Source: Sphingobacterium athyrii
Lineage (GTDB): Bacteria > Bacteroidota > Bacteroidia > Sphingobacteriales > Sphingobacteriaceae
DNA: 64,000 nt
NCBI RefSeq assembly: GCF_003071065.1
Contig: NZ_QCXX01000005.1
Location: 124,001 to 188,000 of the forward strand
Direction of reading: 5' to 3'
Each line of letters begins with the position of its first letter. The stretch's first letter is position 1. Below are positions 17,959 through 26,840 of this stretch, piece by piece. The translations under genes and the position numbers were made by a program. The notes under the pieces were generated by a model. That model ran no database searches. It worked only from the letters and a program-made list of their open reading frames with translations, and was not told the origin of the DNA.

Positions 17959-18030
17959 CTTTATAAATTAGAAAAACCATTCCCTTGCGGAAATGGCTTC
18001 AACATTATTTATAAACTTTAAAATGCTTGA
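17933..18030. repeat. 98-bp direct repeat, left copy
   Basis: Almost identical to 19735-19832: end of a hairpin unit, then TATAAATTAGAAAAACCATT and a terminator-like hairpin, then ATAAACTTTAAAATGCTTGA. The two copies bracket an Rpn remnant, a DUF1579-like gene and a DinB-like gene. Confidence 0.75.
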
Positions 18031-18385
18031 TTACAGTTGTTCGATCTCCTCGATAAAAAGACCTGTTCCTTTAGCAATATCAACTATAGGTAAACCCATT
18101 TTCTTAAACTCCAATGCTATTGCAATGGCTTCTTCCCGCTTGCCTTCAATCTTACTTTTCTGAACCCCTTTTTCTCGTTCCTGTCTTTTTATTGTTTCGA
18201 TTACTCCCATTTCAATTGTGCCTCCTGTCACTTGATAAATGTACTTGTCAAATTTACTATTTATTTCTTTATCCCATATAAAAAGAAAGCTCTTTAAAAA
18301 CACTAAAAAGCTCATTATATGATCTTTACTGTATTTAGTATTTATGTTGAATTTTAGCGCGACATCTTTTGCATTTTGGCAGCCC
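18031..18385 (-). pseudogene. C-terminal remnant of a second Rpn-like nuclease subfamily
   Basis: The frame reads AKDVALKFNINTKYSKDHIM, then FLVFLKSFLFIWDKE, VTGGTIEMGVIETIKRQERE and a GVQKSKIEGKREEA linker, ending in a short helix. This is the C-terminal third of an Rpn-type protein (membrane-free helices, GxxxGxxEG linker). The nuclease domain is absent and no start codon precedes the similarity. A separate 94-residue ORF from ATG 18315 would be possible but has no upstream support. Confidence 0.65.
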
Positions 18386-18397
18386 TAGTTTGATTAC

Positions 18398-18865
18398 CTA
18401 GTCCATAGACGTATAACTTGCATCAACGGCTAAGAATTCTTCACCATCTGGCGAGACATTGTACATTTTCACCTGAAGGCTATTATCGGTAGGTAATGGA
18501 ATGTCAATGCGCCAACCCCAATCAGGATTATCCTGCACTTCATAAGAACCCCTTAAGGAAATATCTCCCACCTCATTCATTGTACCATAGCAGTTCATGA
18601 TCTTTCCACCCATACCCCATGAATCAATCCATGATGCTGTAACTTCGGATTGTTCATTGTTGTTACCCACCAATAGCATCCCTTCTTGCGCCAATCCCTC
18701 ATGATGCCAGTCATAAGTAAACATCAGAAATTTGTTATTTGCAACGGCTTTTATAGCTAAGTTTGAATCCGAATTAAAATCAGGATCGGGCAACCAGCTT
18801 AGGATCAACCGATGGTTGCCTTTCCAAAGCCCAATGTATTTATTTTTTACGTCTTTTAGCTTCAT
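18398..18865 (-). CDS. DUF1579-like protein
   Basis: About 155 residues, cytoplasmic, lipocalin-like strand pattern: GLWKGNHRLILSWLPDP, WHHEGLAQEGMLLVG, GTMNEVGDISLRGSYEVQ and WGWRIDIPLP followed by a strand ending FLAVDASY. This order resembles DUF1579 proteins, whose role is unknown. The internal ATG that gives MKLKDVKNKY is preferred over the longer form that starts GTG. It lies 20-45 bases after the DinB-like gene and may be cotranscribed with it. Confidence 0.6.
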   Translation of the reverse strand: MKLKDVKNKYIGLWKGNHRLILSWLPDPDFNSDSNLAIKAVANNKFLMFTYDWHHEGLAQEGMLLVGNNNEQSEVTASWIDSWGMGGKIMNCYGTMNEVGDISLRGSYEVQDNPDWGWRIDIPLPTDNSLQVKMYNVSPDGEEFLAVDASYTSMD

Positions 18866-18911
18866 CGTTATTTTCGTTATACCTCCAAACACGCTCTGTA
18901 GGAATTAGACT

Positions 18912-19412
18912 CTATTTTTGCTGTCGCATCACGTTCCAAAAATTATAATCCAACATCGGTGCTTTTAAAACACCTACATGATGCCCAATAGTAACTATTT
19001 GCCCGCGATGATAGGTTGTGTGGATTAATAAATGCTGGAGGTACTCATATTTAGGGAAGTTTGACGAAAACCATTGGGATTCTATTAAATAGGGTTCGTT
19101 CATCGCTTCGATATTTTCTTTTACATAAGCTGCCAAAAGCTTTGCCTCATTGACCAAGTTGGCCATTTCTTTTTCAATATCCACTGTTGTGGCGATGTAT
19201 TCAAAACTTGGCACTGGCGTTTCGCGGATCATCGAGGACCAGTATAATTGAGTATCACTGATATGTTTCAGTGTTTTTGCAATGCTACTAAAACTGGATA
19301 GACATTCCTTTTGTAACAATTCTTGGGGGTAGGTTTTCAGCCAAGCGACCAATTGCTCCGCAACCCAAATGTTGTATTCAACGCTGTTTGTCATTGATGT
19401 ACTTAAACTCAT
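18912..19412 (-). CDS. DinB/YfiT-like metal-dependent hydrolase fold protein
   Basis: 166 residues forming a four-helix bundle typical of the DinB superfamily. The three metal-ligand histidines are in place: LKHISDTQLYW (about residue 50) and HTTYHRGQI (about residues 131-139). Members act as thiol-dependent S-transferases or have unknown roles; they are unrelated to DNA polymerase IV. First gene of a small minus-strand unit with the DUF1579-like gene. The unit is bracketed by near-identical 98-bp direct repeats and could be a mobile or deletable segment. Confidence 0.8.
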   Translation of the reverse strand: MSLSTSMTNSVEYNIWVAEQLVAWLKTYPQELLQKECLSSFSSIAKTLKHISDTQLYWSSMIRETPVPSFEYIATTVDIEKEMANLVNEAKLLAAYVKENIEAMNEPYLIESQWFSSNFPKYEYLQHLLIHTTYHRGQIVTIGHHVGVLKAPMLDYNFWNVMRQQK

Positions 19413-19571
19413 GGCATTCTTATTTTTTTAAATCAATAAAACTTACAAATTAGGATGAATTCTGCTATGCTTTCAAGAAGAAGAACATTTCCTGAGAAAG
19501 CTTGGTTATTTCTTCTATTAAATATAGTAAATATTCTAACTTAAAGTTCTACGAATTAGATATTTCCGCCA

Positions 19572-19687
19572 GCCAAATTGACAAGCCTCTCTGAAATTAT
19601 TCCGAACACCGAAAAGTATCCCAGAGTCCGTCTAACTTTGACCATACTGAGGCAGATCTATCCTGCGGCGAAAACTGATGGAAAATA
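19572..19687 (-). pseudogene. 3'-end fragment of the 27493-28113 gene family (copy B)
   Basis: Minus-strand frame HQFSPQDRSASVWSKLDGLW, then DTFRCSE and stop, is the C-terminus of the complete gene at 27493 with few changes, and similarity runs on past the stop. As in copy A it breaks at GGAAAATACTTTGTACC and passes into hairpin repeat sequence. Confidence 0.7.
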
Positions 19688-19835
19688 CTTTGTACCTAAC
19701 GGTACAGATAGGGTACATTTCTTACCAAATTGGCCGACAGCGAGCGAAGCTGGGTAAACTTTATAAATTAGAAAAACCATTCCCTTGCGGAAATGGCTTC
19801 AACATTATTTATAAACTTTAAAATGCTTGAATACA
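19688..19835. repeat. Hairpin repeat (single unit) plus right copy of the 98-bp direct repeat
   Basis: One unit of the GTACATTTCTTACC repeat, then the same terminator-like sequence as at 17958-18030. It ends about 40 bases before the GH92 gene's stop codon and may serve as its terminator. Confidence 0.75.
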
Positions 19836-19875
19836 TAAAAGCATCAGTAAAAACAGTAAAGAACATTGAGAGCAA

Positions 19876-21897
19876 CTATTCGTCGATACTACTTATCCAG
19901 TTATTAGCAATGCCATAATCTGTAGGTTTTTCCGTAGATTCAATACGGAGTGTCCCACCTTTTCTGAGTTCATCATGTGTTATCCATAACCTTCCTAAAT
20001 CCTTCCCGTCCAATTTAATTGATTTGATATAACGTTTTTTATCACTTGCATTGGGGACCTCGATGGTTAACGGATGCCCATTATTGTCTAGTATGATCTC
20101 ATTAAAAAACGGCACATTGATATAGAAAATAGGCTCACCTATCAAGGGTTGCTGCAGTCCGATGGCGGAAAGCACCCACCAGCTTGACATCGCACCGGCA
20201 TCATCGTCCATCGTCCGTATAAACGCTTTTGGTTCATTTTTATAGATACGATCGATATGTGCTCCGATGCCGCGGCTATTGTCGTTGAAATAATATTGTA
20301 TGGTGGTATCCAACGCTATACGATGTACCCATTCCTGATAACGCCAAGGTGTCTTACTTGCATTATACAAGGTCAGCGATTGCATATCCGGCTCATTCGC
20401 TCTATTGAAATAATACCCATCATAAAATTCATCCAGCTGCTTTACAAACTCTTCTTCGCCACCAGCGAGCTGCTTTAATCCTGCGACATCGAAGGGCACA
20501 TTCCAACGATATTGTCTTATTGTACCCTGATACATATCACGCGCTGACATACGATCGACATCCCTTTTGGTCAGATCTTTAAAATCTTTATTCCAAATTG
20601 TCTGATATGATCTTGCCCGCTCCAGGTAGATTTTGCTGTCCTTTGGAAAAAGTTTGGCCATTGCCCATAGATCATAACATGCTTCAAGGTATTTATCCGG
20701 TTTCTTAAAATCAAAGCGCGTGGTATCACGTACCAAGGAGTCTTTGATGCCTCGAAGATCGACCTGATATCCTTTTCTGACCGCATCCAGCAGGACGACA
20801 GCAGCATGCTCCGTCCGGACTGAATTAGCCGGTTCATATGGTCCCGCAAAATCAAATTTGCCATAGCGGTACAAGTCTGCAATAGAGGAGACGACACCTT
20901 GGTACATTTTGGGATCTAGCAATTCCAGAAGCGGCAATTGTGTTTTATAATTGTCCCAGATGGCCCAACCGTGATAACGTGTTTCTTTGGAATGATGTAT
21001 TTTTCCGTCTGTTCCCCGAAAATCGCCTTGCTCATTGCTGATAACATAGGGTGATTGCAAGCTGCGATATAGCAAGGAATAGAACAGATTTACTTTATCC
21101 GAATCGCCCTTTACTTGCAGCACTGAAAGGGAACTTTTCCAGCGATCAGCAGCCCTTTTCTTTACGGTCTCAAAATCTAACTTAGCATATTCAGTCACTT
21201 TCTTTTTTGCGTCATTTTGGCTCACAGCAGAAAAAGCGATATTAATGTCCGCTATCTTAGTCTCCTCTTTCAGGTCTACCCAGATCTTATTTCCTTCTTT
21301 TCGCCATCTACTGGCTTTAGGAATTTCCAGTGCATAATAAATGGTATAGATACCAACATGACAGGTAGTTTTGGCACGCACTTTACCCAAAAGGAGGTTA
21401 CTTGTCTCTGTGAATTCATTATCAACAAAAGCCCCATTGAAAGCATGCCCGAGATCGATAAAAAACCCTTTCTTTCCGACTGGAAAGTTAAATTGCTCCT
21501 TACCGAAGTCATCGTCCACAGCCACTTCGACCTGAATGCCTTCGGCTGTATTCACCGCATAATAACCCGGACTTGCCTGCTCATCAACTTTATTCAAAAG
21601 CTTGGTGTCATTTTCTAAAAAGGGCCTAATCAGGATCAGTCCTCCGCTCCCCATACAGCCCACTCCTTCCAGGCGGTTGTGGGTAAAACCTTTAATTTCC
21701 TTGGCCAGATACTCGTATCCTGTATGCGTTGTAGGATTGGTATAAGGCACGATACTCAGTTGGTGAAAAGGAGACGCCGCCGCTGGTGAAAGCTGACCGT
21801 GGTCGCCAGAAGATCCTAAGAATACATTCACACGTTCGATTTGCGCTCCAGCAACAGCGGCATAACAGAGAAGCAAAGACAGCAGTATTTTTTTCAT
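19876..21897 (-). CDS. GH92-family alpha-mannosidase, secreted
   Basis: 673 residues with a signal peptide (ILLSLLLCYAAVAGAQ). N-terminal beta-sandwich (about 20-200) and (alpha/alpha)6 catalytic domain. Family landmarks are FTHNRLEGVGC near residue 72, YHGWAIWDNYKTQLPLLEL (about 304-322), YDGYYFNRANEPDMQSL (about 490) and MDDDAGAMSSWWVLSAIGLQ (about 560). GH92 enzymes are Ca-dependent exo-mannosidases acting on N-glycans or mannan in the periplasm. At 673 residues it is shorter than many members (about 750), and the DDDAGAMSSW segment departs from the more common GNDD-GQMSAW form, so substrate choice may differ. A susD tail lies just upstream. Confidence 0.85.
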   Translation of the reverse strand: MKKILLSLLLCYAAVAGAQIERVNVFLGSSGDHGQLSPAAASPFHQLSIVPYTNPTTHTGYEYLAKEIKGFTHNRLEGVGCMGSGGLILIRPFLENDTKLLNKVDEQASPGYYAVNTAEGIQVEVAVDDDFGKEQFNFPVGKKGFFIDLGHAFNGAFVDNEFTETSNLLLGKVRAKTTCHVGIYTIYYALEIPKASRWRKEGNKIWVDLKEETKIADINIAFSAVSQNDAKKKVTEYAKLDFETVKKRAADRWKSSLSVLQVKGDSDKVNLFYSLLYRSLQSPYVISNEQGDFRGTDGKIHHSKETRYHGWAIWDNYKTQLPLLELLDPKMYQGVVSSIADLYRYGKFDFAGPYEPANSVRTEHAAVVLLDAVRKGYQVDLRGIKDSLVRDTTRFDFKKPDKYLEACYDLWAMAKLFPKDSKIYLERARSYQTIWNKDFKDLTKRDVDRMSARDMYQGTIRQYRWNVPFDVAGLKQLAGGEEEFVKQLDEFYDGYYFNRANEPDMQSLTLYNASKTPWRYQEWVHRIALDTTIQYYFNDNSRGIGAHIDRIYKNEPKAFIRTMDDDAGAMSSWWVLSAIGLQQPLIGEPIFYINVPFFNEIILDNNGHPLTIEVPNASDKKRYIKSIKLDGKDLGRLWITHDELRKGGTLRIESTEKPTDYGIANNWISSIDE

Positions 21898-21927
21898 TTA
21901 TAATCTATTATTTCCCTAAAGAAACAG

Positions 21928-21980
21928 TTAATAACCAGAGTTTTGAATCAGATTCGGATTATTTGCCATATGATCCCACT
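21928..21980 (-). pseudogene. Scar of a susD 3' end
   Basis: WDHMANNPNLIQNSGY followed by a stop is the characteristic last residues of SusD proteins. No further SusD sequence is readable upstream. It sits 31 bases before the GH92 start, where susD is expected in a polysaccharide utilisation locus. Confidence 0.6.
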
Positions 21981-22595
21981 TCCCGGCTCAGCAGCTAGAC
22001 TTGTTGTTGCTGTTTGGGCAGCATGCTTACCACACACTTTTCCAGGTTGTCAATTTCCAGCGCATGTGTCGGAGCGTGTCGATGATGCGCATTTCGATTT
22101 AGCAAATCAGTAAGCTTATTTTACTTCAATATCGTAAACTTTCAGCTCTCAAAATTAACCTAAACAAGGTTAACTTAGCATTAAGCTACTATTAATTCCA
22201 TTGATTATTGCACTTACAAAGGTTAAATTGATTTTCTTCCGCTAAGAAGGCTCAAATTACTATTCTTTTATGTTAAAAGGAAATCTATTTTCTGCTTGCC
22301 ATCCCAATCTGCAATATAAACTCTATTTCCAAGATCTATTACAACAACCATCTCCCTTTACATTATACATAAAATTATTTCCCGCACAAAAATCTGTAGC
22401 TTACATTCTACAAAAAAACATCTTCCAAAGAAATTTAAACGCAAGAAAGATTAATATACATAATATTGCGTCAAATTATTTACAAAATAAAACTCCATAT
22501 CGACTATAAAAATTATACTGATCTAATTTTCGTCAAGGGCTTATGGGTTATTTCGAGAAAATATACAGGAATTAAATAAGAAACAAAATAGAACT
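21981..22595. other. Intergenic stretch upstream of the first fimbrillin locus
   Basis: No gene supported. 22000-22110 is less AT-rich and reads open on the minus strand (HALEIDNLEKCVVSMLPKQQ), perhaps a relic. 22110-22595 is very AT-rich and probably carries the promoter of the peptide and fimbrillin genes; no clear TAnnTTTG box was found. Confidence 0.5.
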
Positions 22596-22772
22596 ATGAA
22601 AACAAAAAAATTGAAGAATCGCTATGAAAGCCCAAAAATAGAGCTGATAACGATAGCACTCGAACAAGGCATCGCTGCAGGATCGGCAACAGCGCACCCC
22701 GAAGACAGCAATGGTCATGTCAAGGACTCTTGGTCACTGGATCAAGATGACAGTAGAACGATTGACTGGTAA
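22596..22772 (+). CDS. 58-residue leader-like peptide upstream of fimbrillin
   Basis: Too short for most gene finders. 58 residues: basic start (MKTKKLKNRYESPKIEL), then ITIALEQGIAAGS, then an acidic tail with two Trp, ending in IDW. It shares the block YE-[SA]-PKIE-x-x-x-I-x-LE-x-GIA-[AS]-GS with the peptide at 26841-27017, which has the same length and also ends in Trp and precedes a fimbrillin gene. No signal peptide. Stop codon 27 bases before the fimbrillin start, so probably cotranscribed. The role is unknown: modified peptide precursor, fimbria-assembly factor or regulator. Confidence 0.7.
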   Translation: MKTKKLKNRYESPKIELITIALEQGIAAGSATAHPEDSNGHVKDSWSLDQDDSRTIDW

Positions 22773-22799
22773 TTTTTAATAAAGATTAAAACCAAAAAG

Positions 22800-24422
22800 A
22801 TGAAAAAAACAATATTTCTTTCCATAACAAAAATTTCAATACTTATCTGCGCTATTTTCTTGATTACGGCATGTAGTAAAGAAACTACCCAGGTCAGCAA
22901 CACGGGAGATGCGATACTAAAAGTGGGCTCAGTTCAGGTCGCTAAAAGCGAGGACGATAACAATATCGCGAATAGATCAAGTGCAAAAAATTCTGGATCT
23001 ACCAACAGGAATCAGGCAGCCGAAACCTATGTGATTGCCCTAGAAAACAAACAATTGGTAGAGGTGAATTTTTCGGAAGAAAGTACAGCCACCGATGCAC
23101 AAAGCAACCTAAAAGCATCCACAGGAACTAAGGCGACATCCAAGACGGAAGAAAATGAACTAGGTAAAGATATCAAATACAAGCTGGTTGTATATGATGA
23201 AGGCGGCACTTTTGTTACGGAAAAAGACTATGCGTACGGAAATGAATCCACTACTGCGGGAATACCCTTGCAGGCCAACAAAACCTATACATTTATCGCA
23301 TATTCAGTAAACAGTAAAACTGATCTTCCTAAGATCAACAATTCGGGCAACATTGATGATGCGATCTTAAAAGCTGTGAATGCAGATTTAATGTATTACA
23401 CAAAAACGCTAACGGTTAAGGCCGGAGAAAATAAACTTGGTGTAGTGATGAAACATTTATTCAGCCAGATCACTACTACACTAGATATGGATAAGAGCGT
23501 CACGGGGTCTATTACAAATATTGGATCCTCGATTTTAAAACCTACACATGGCAGTGCAGACGTTAGGCTAAAAGAAGGAGATGACCAGATCAATTATAAT
23601 GGAATTCATCCTGATGGAGCGGTAATTATCTTTCCATCTTTAGGAAATGGTTTGCGCACTGTTGAAAGTGAGCCTACGATCCTCATCCACGAGGGTACAT
23701 CTACAGGTACTGTTAACATCGGTAGTGTAACCATTGATGGCGAAACGAAGAAAGATCTCATTATCAAGAATATCAAAGTCACACCGGGTCACAAATACAA
23801 CCTGAAACTAACATTCAAGACTTGTACGCAAGATGTGACTTCGGAAGCGATGAATTGGAAATACGAGCGAACAGAGAAGATTATTAATGGGAAGAAAAAG
23901 ATCGGCATTGAGCTTGAGAATGGCACTTTTATTGAAAACAATCAATATTTGAATAAGTCATTTAATGCACCACAGTCTAATTATGGTTTTGTATTTGACA
24001 TTACAAATTTAGATAATGCCTTCAATATGGAAGTAAATGGCCAATTTATTTTTGGCAACAAGAAGGAGGATCAGATTCAGTTTCAAACAAATCCTTCTCT
24101 GGGTACAGTGCGCAACATTCAGTTTGTGGATGGTTCAGAGCATGGCACCTGGGCAGTCCCTGAAGTCTGGGATATTTTTGGTTCGGAATCAAATCCTTCA
24201 TTATCCATTTTAATCTCCAAAACCGGTGAAGTACAAATTCTCGCCAGTAAGACGAGTCAAGGAAAATTAGTTCAGATGAAATTAAAAAATGGGCTTAAAT
24301 TCAATAAAGTCATCTGGAATGAAACCGGGAACAATACTGTCAATGTCACACAGAAAGTGGATGGCAAAACGATAGTCGTTGGAAAAGGAAGGGGTACCAA
24401 AAAAGTTAGCTGTACGCTGTAG
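22800..24422 (+). CDS. Fimbrillin-family lipoprotein
   Basis: 540 residues. The lipoprotein signal ends IFLITACSKE, so Cys25 is lipidated. A disordered Ser/Thr/Asn-rich stretch (about 50-120) is followed by a fimbrillin-like transthyretin-fold domain: KYKLVVYDEGGTFVTEKDY, LQANKTYTFIAYSVNS, LFSQITTTLDMDKSVTG and VTPGHKYNLKLTFKT. A further strand-rich domain of about 180 residues (380-540) is not recognised. Such proteins are subunits or anchors of cell-surface fimbriae. It follows a 58-residue peptide gene. The C-terminal part differs from that of the second fimbrillin (25239). Confidence 0.78.
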   Translation: MKKTIFLSITKISILICAIFLITACSKETTQVSNTGDAILKVGSVQVAKSEDDNNIANRSSAKNSGSTNRNQAAETYVIALENKQLVEVNFSEESTATDAQSNLKASTGTKATSKTEENELGKDIKYKLVVYDEGGTFVTEKDYAYGNESTTAGIPLQANKTYTFIAYSVNSKTDLPKINNSGNIDDAILKAVNADLMYYTKTLTVKAGENKLGVVMKHLFSQITTTLDMDKSVTGSITNIGSSILKPTHGSADVRLKEGDDQINYNGIHPDGAVIIFPSLGNGLRTVESEPTILIHEGTSTGTVNIGSVTIDGETKKDLIIKNIKVTPGHKYNLKLTFKTCTQDVTSEAMNWKYERTEKIINGKKKIGIELENGTFIENNQYLNKSFNAPQSNYGFVFDITNLDNAFNMEVNGQFIFGNKKEDQIQFQTNPSLGTVRNIQFVDGSEHGTWAVPEVWDIFGSESNPSLSILISKTGEVQILASKTSQGKLVQMKLKNGLKFNKVIWNETGNNTVNVTQKVDGKTIVVGKGRGTKKVSCTL

Positions 24423-24449
24423 ATATTCGAATGGCCGTGCGCAAATAAG

Positions 24450-24730
24450 CGCAACTACAGCAGAAGAGTCACTCTCCGAATATAATGCCACCAAATAGTG
24501 CTTAACCATTTTAGGGGCAGTGTATTCGGAGATGATTTTATCTCCGGCAAGAAGATCCGCATTAAAATGGAAAACCGTCCTCTGATCACCTGCTTAATAT
24601 TAGCATAGCCAATTTCTACATTTTCGGGTTTCGGCGGCACAAGCTCGGGCGCCTGCTCATCTTTTTTGCAAGAAACAAACAGCCCTGCTACGAGCATAAA
24701 TGCCAGGATAATTTTTATTGGTTTGATCAT
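24450..24730 (-). pseudogene. Frameshifted DUF4625-like lipoprotein
   Basis: Starts as a lipoprotein (MIKPIKIILAFMLVAGLFVS, then CKKDEQAPEL) and PENVEIGYANIKQVIRG. A frameshift near 24555 moves the similarity to FHFNADLLAGDKIISEYTAP, the DUF4625 pattern. The rest of the domain is replaced by unrelated sequence. Confidence 0.65.
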
Positions 24731-24855
24731 TTGGTATAGTTTTCTTAAATGCAATATGATCGCAAATGTAATCACAAAAGCAATAATATTGCATTTTTAC
24801 AAATCAATCCTATTCCTCCGGTTTTATTGGAAATGCCAGACATTATCACAAAAAA

Positions 24856-24881
24856 GGCGGATAACAGTAGTGTTATCCGCC
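24856..24881 (-). terminator. Hairpin terminator
   Basis: Perfect 10-bp stem GGCGGATAAC / GTTATCCGCC with a 6-base loop; the minus strand continues TTTTTTGTG. It would end transcripts from the remnant at 24882-25080, before the DUF4625 relic. Confidence 0.7.
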
Positions 24882-25080
24882 ATTCAACTGAATACAGATG
24901 TTCCCATAATATGCACCTATATTTTTGAGGAATACTTCCGGCTGTGAAAATGATCAACTTATTTAAATACAGTTATCCTCATATGGCGGGGAGTCTTATT
25001 TGTAGACTTTAAAGATATCCTTCAAGATTAAGATTATAGGGTGGTTCCAGGTTACAGGATTGAATTTTTCTTATCGCATA
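24882..25080 (-). pseudogene. Internally deleted copy of the 27308-28058 locus (copy D)
   Basis: 24882-25022 matches 27308-27455, the sequence just after the complete gene. 25025-25080 then matches 28005-28058, the 5' coding part (EKFNPVTW against EKFDPVAW). About 550 bp between are missing. The copy shows that the family was once duplicated here. Confidence 0.6.
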
Positions 25081-25152
25081 AGCCCACCAGTTACACTTGT
25101 ATACTGTGATTATAAGAACCGACAAACAATATCGTCCCTACAGGAAAAATTA

Positions 25153-25202
25153 TCCCTGACACTTGCTAAACCTCTCATAGAGTTCAAACAAAGTGTCAGG
25201 GA
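25153..25202 (-). terminator. Terminator of the second fimbrillin gene
   Basis: Twelve-base perfect arms (TCCCTGACACTT / AAGTGTCAGGGA) with a 26-base loop, 37 bases after the stop codon; the minus strand continues TAATTTTTCC. Confidence 0.65.
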
Positions 25203-25238
25203 CGTTATATCTAAATAATAAATTTTGCTGGCATATTG

Positions 25239-26804
25239 CTAGTTTTTGACACAACGTACAGAAATGGCTGCACCTATTGAAGCATATGGAGGAATTGCCA
25301 TAGCATTTTCATGTAATTGTAGCTGAGTATAGCCTGCTGTAGTAGAGGATATGAGATAAAATCCACGTTTAGAAGTAGACTTTGTGTCAGAAAAATCATA
25401 AAAACCACTATAATATAAAAATAAATAGTCTGATGGATCATTCCCTAAATTTATCTTTGTTCCAAACGCAACACCTTTTTCCGTAGAATATATAGTAGCA
25501 TTTTCTGTATTATAGACTTGAGGGTCGAAAGGAGATTCTATCGGATTATTTTTTGGCGTGATGTTCAATTGTGTTAACAATGTTTTTATCTCAGTTTCGG
25601 TGGGTAGTCTCCATGTATTTAATGGCTTGACTAATTTACAAGGGTCTCCTGTACTTCCATTTATTTTGCTATTCCCTTCGTTATTCGATACCCCAAACTT
25701 TTTAGGTTTAACAAAACTCGGAAAGAAATAACTACCATCGCCATGTGATTGAAAATAATATGAATTATTTCCTTCCTCATAGTAGAGATTTCCCATAGCA
25801 AATTCAAGATTACCTATTTTAAAGGTCTTTTCTGTTTTTTTTCCTAAGGAAAGCTCTAATTCATATTTAACGCCCTCTTCAAACATTAAATTTGATAAAT
25901 GGATATTGCCTTTAATTCCATTAATCTTAACTCCGTGCAAAATTACTTCTCCCTTATCAGTAGATTTTACCTGCATAGGTATCGGACCACTTTTCCAAAG
26001 AGCACTGACAGGTTGTGCAGGGAATGAGAACTCGTTACTGCCAAGATATTTACCGTATGTAACTGTTCCCTCAAATTCATCTAGATTCACACCAAAATTA
26101 GCAGTATAAATTGGATCTAGAGTCCCTTTATCAATGCTTTCAATCATGCCTACAGTTCCAGTGTTTAACGAAACAGTTATTTCAGCAAACATGTTTGTTA
26201 AAGTTAGATTTAGATTTGTATTTTTTCCCGGAACGACTGTGATATTTTCTTTCCGGTGCAGATAGTTTGTTCGGTACTTGGTTTGAGGACTATATCGCAT
26301 AGAGTTAATACCAAAGACAACAACAGTGTATTCACCTGGGGCAAGATCAAATTCGACAACCTCATTACCATAATGAGTAAAATTTTTTGATGCAACCTTT
26401 TTGTCCTTATTATCTTTTTCGTAAACAGATACAGTATAAATTACGCCTCTTTCCAATGGTTCCGTAAGAATTCCATTCGATACAGATTCTGCACGTGTCG
26501 ACGCTTTAGCTATTGATCGTAAGTTTTTGCTTACCGGCTTCAATGTTGCTATTACGTTGAATTCATCGTTAAAGGAAATTTCTTGTGTTTGCACATCCGA
26601 AGCTGTATTTACAGCTTTTTTATTTGACGAGGCCTTTGTTGTTCCGCTTGACTGAAAGTCAGCAAAGCTTGCCCCCCCGATTTTTAGCGTTACTGTTCCC
26701 TTCTCTGAGCTCACGCTATTCTCCTGTTTATCTTTTTGACAAGATGACATTAATACTGTTAGGGCAAAAAAAAGTGCCACGAAATTATTTAGAGTAATTT
26801 TCAT
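25239..26804 (-). CDS. Fimbrillin-like lipoprotein with C-terminal FISUMP-like domain
   Basis: 521 residues. Lipoprotein signal ends TVLMSSCQKD (Cys22). The fimbrillin-like part spans about 30-330 (EFNVIATLKPVSK, RGVIYTVSVYEKDNKDKKVA, PGEYTVVVFGINSMRYSPQT, TNMFAEITVSLNT). The last 190 residues (GNLEFAMGNLYYEEG, NTWRLPTETEIKTLLTQLN, ISVRCVKN) follow the FISUMP-type pattern in which W-R-L-P-T and a final RCV-K are diagnostic. This C-terminal module is found on surface adhesins and is absent from the first fimbrillin here, so this protein may be the tip or a binding subunit. It is preceded by a 58-residue peptide gene 36 bases upstream. Confidence 0.78.
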   Translation of the reverse strand: MKITLNNFVALFFALTVLMSSCQKDKQENSVSSEKGTVTLKIGGASFADFQSSGTTKASSNKKAVNTASDVQTQEISFNDEFNVIATLKPVSKNLRSIAKASTRAESVSNGILTEPLERGVIYTVSVYEKDNKDKKVASKNFTHYGNEVVEFDLAPGEYTVVVFGINSMRYSPQTKYRTNYLHRKENITVVPGKNTNLNLTLTNMFAEITVSLNTGTVGMIESIDKGTLDPIYTANFGVNLDEFEGTVTYGKYLGSNEFSFPAQPVSALWKSGPIPMQVKSTDKGEVILHGVKINGIKGNIHLSNLMFEEGVKYELELSLGKKTEKTFKIGNLEFAMGNLYYEEGNNSYYFQSHGDGSYFFPSFVKPKKFGVSNNEGNSKINGSTGDPCKLVKPLNTWRLPTETEIKTLLTQLNITPKNNPIESPFDPQVYNTENATIYSTEKGVAFGTKINLGNDPSDYLFLYYSGFYDFSDTKSTSKRGFYLISSTTAGYTQLQLHENAMAIPPYASIGAAISVRCVKN

Positions 26805-26840
26805 TTTTAATACTTTTAAAATAGATAGGCTGATTCAAGA

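Noticed and set aside
17719..17971. Repetitive proteins encoded in both strands of array 2
   Set aside because: Open frames arise because the unit is 72 bp, a multiple of three; the conserved feature is the hairpin, not a reading frame.
18912..19412. DNA polymerase IV (dinB)
   Set aside because: The DinB-like metal-binding four-helix fold here is an unrelated family; no polymerase motifs are present.
16204..19757. CRISPR array
   Set aside because: Units are near-identical along their full length with no unique spacers, and no cas gene is present.
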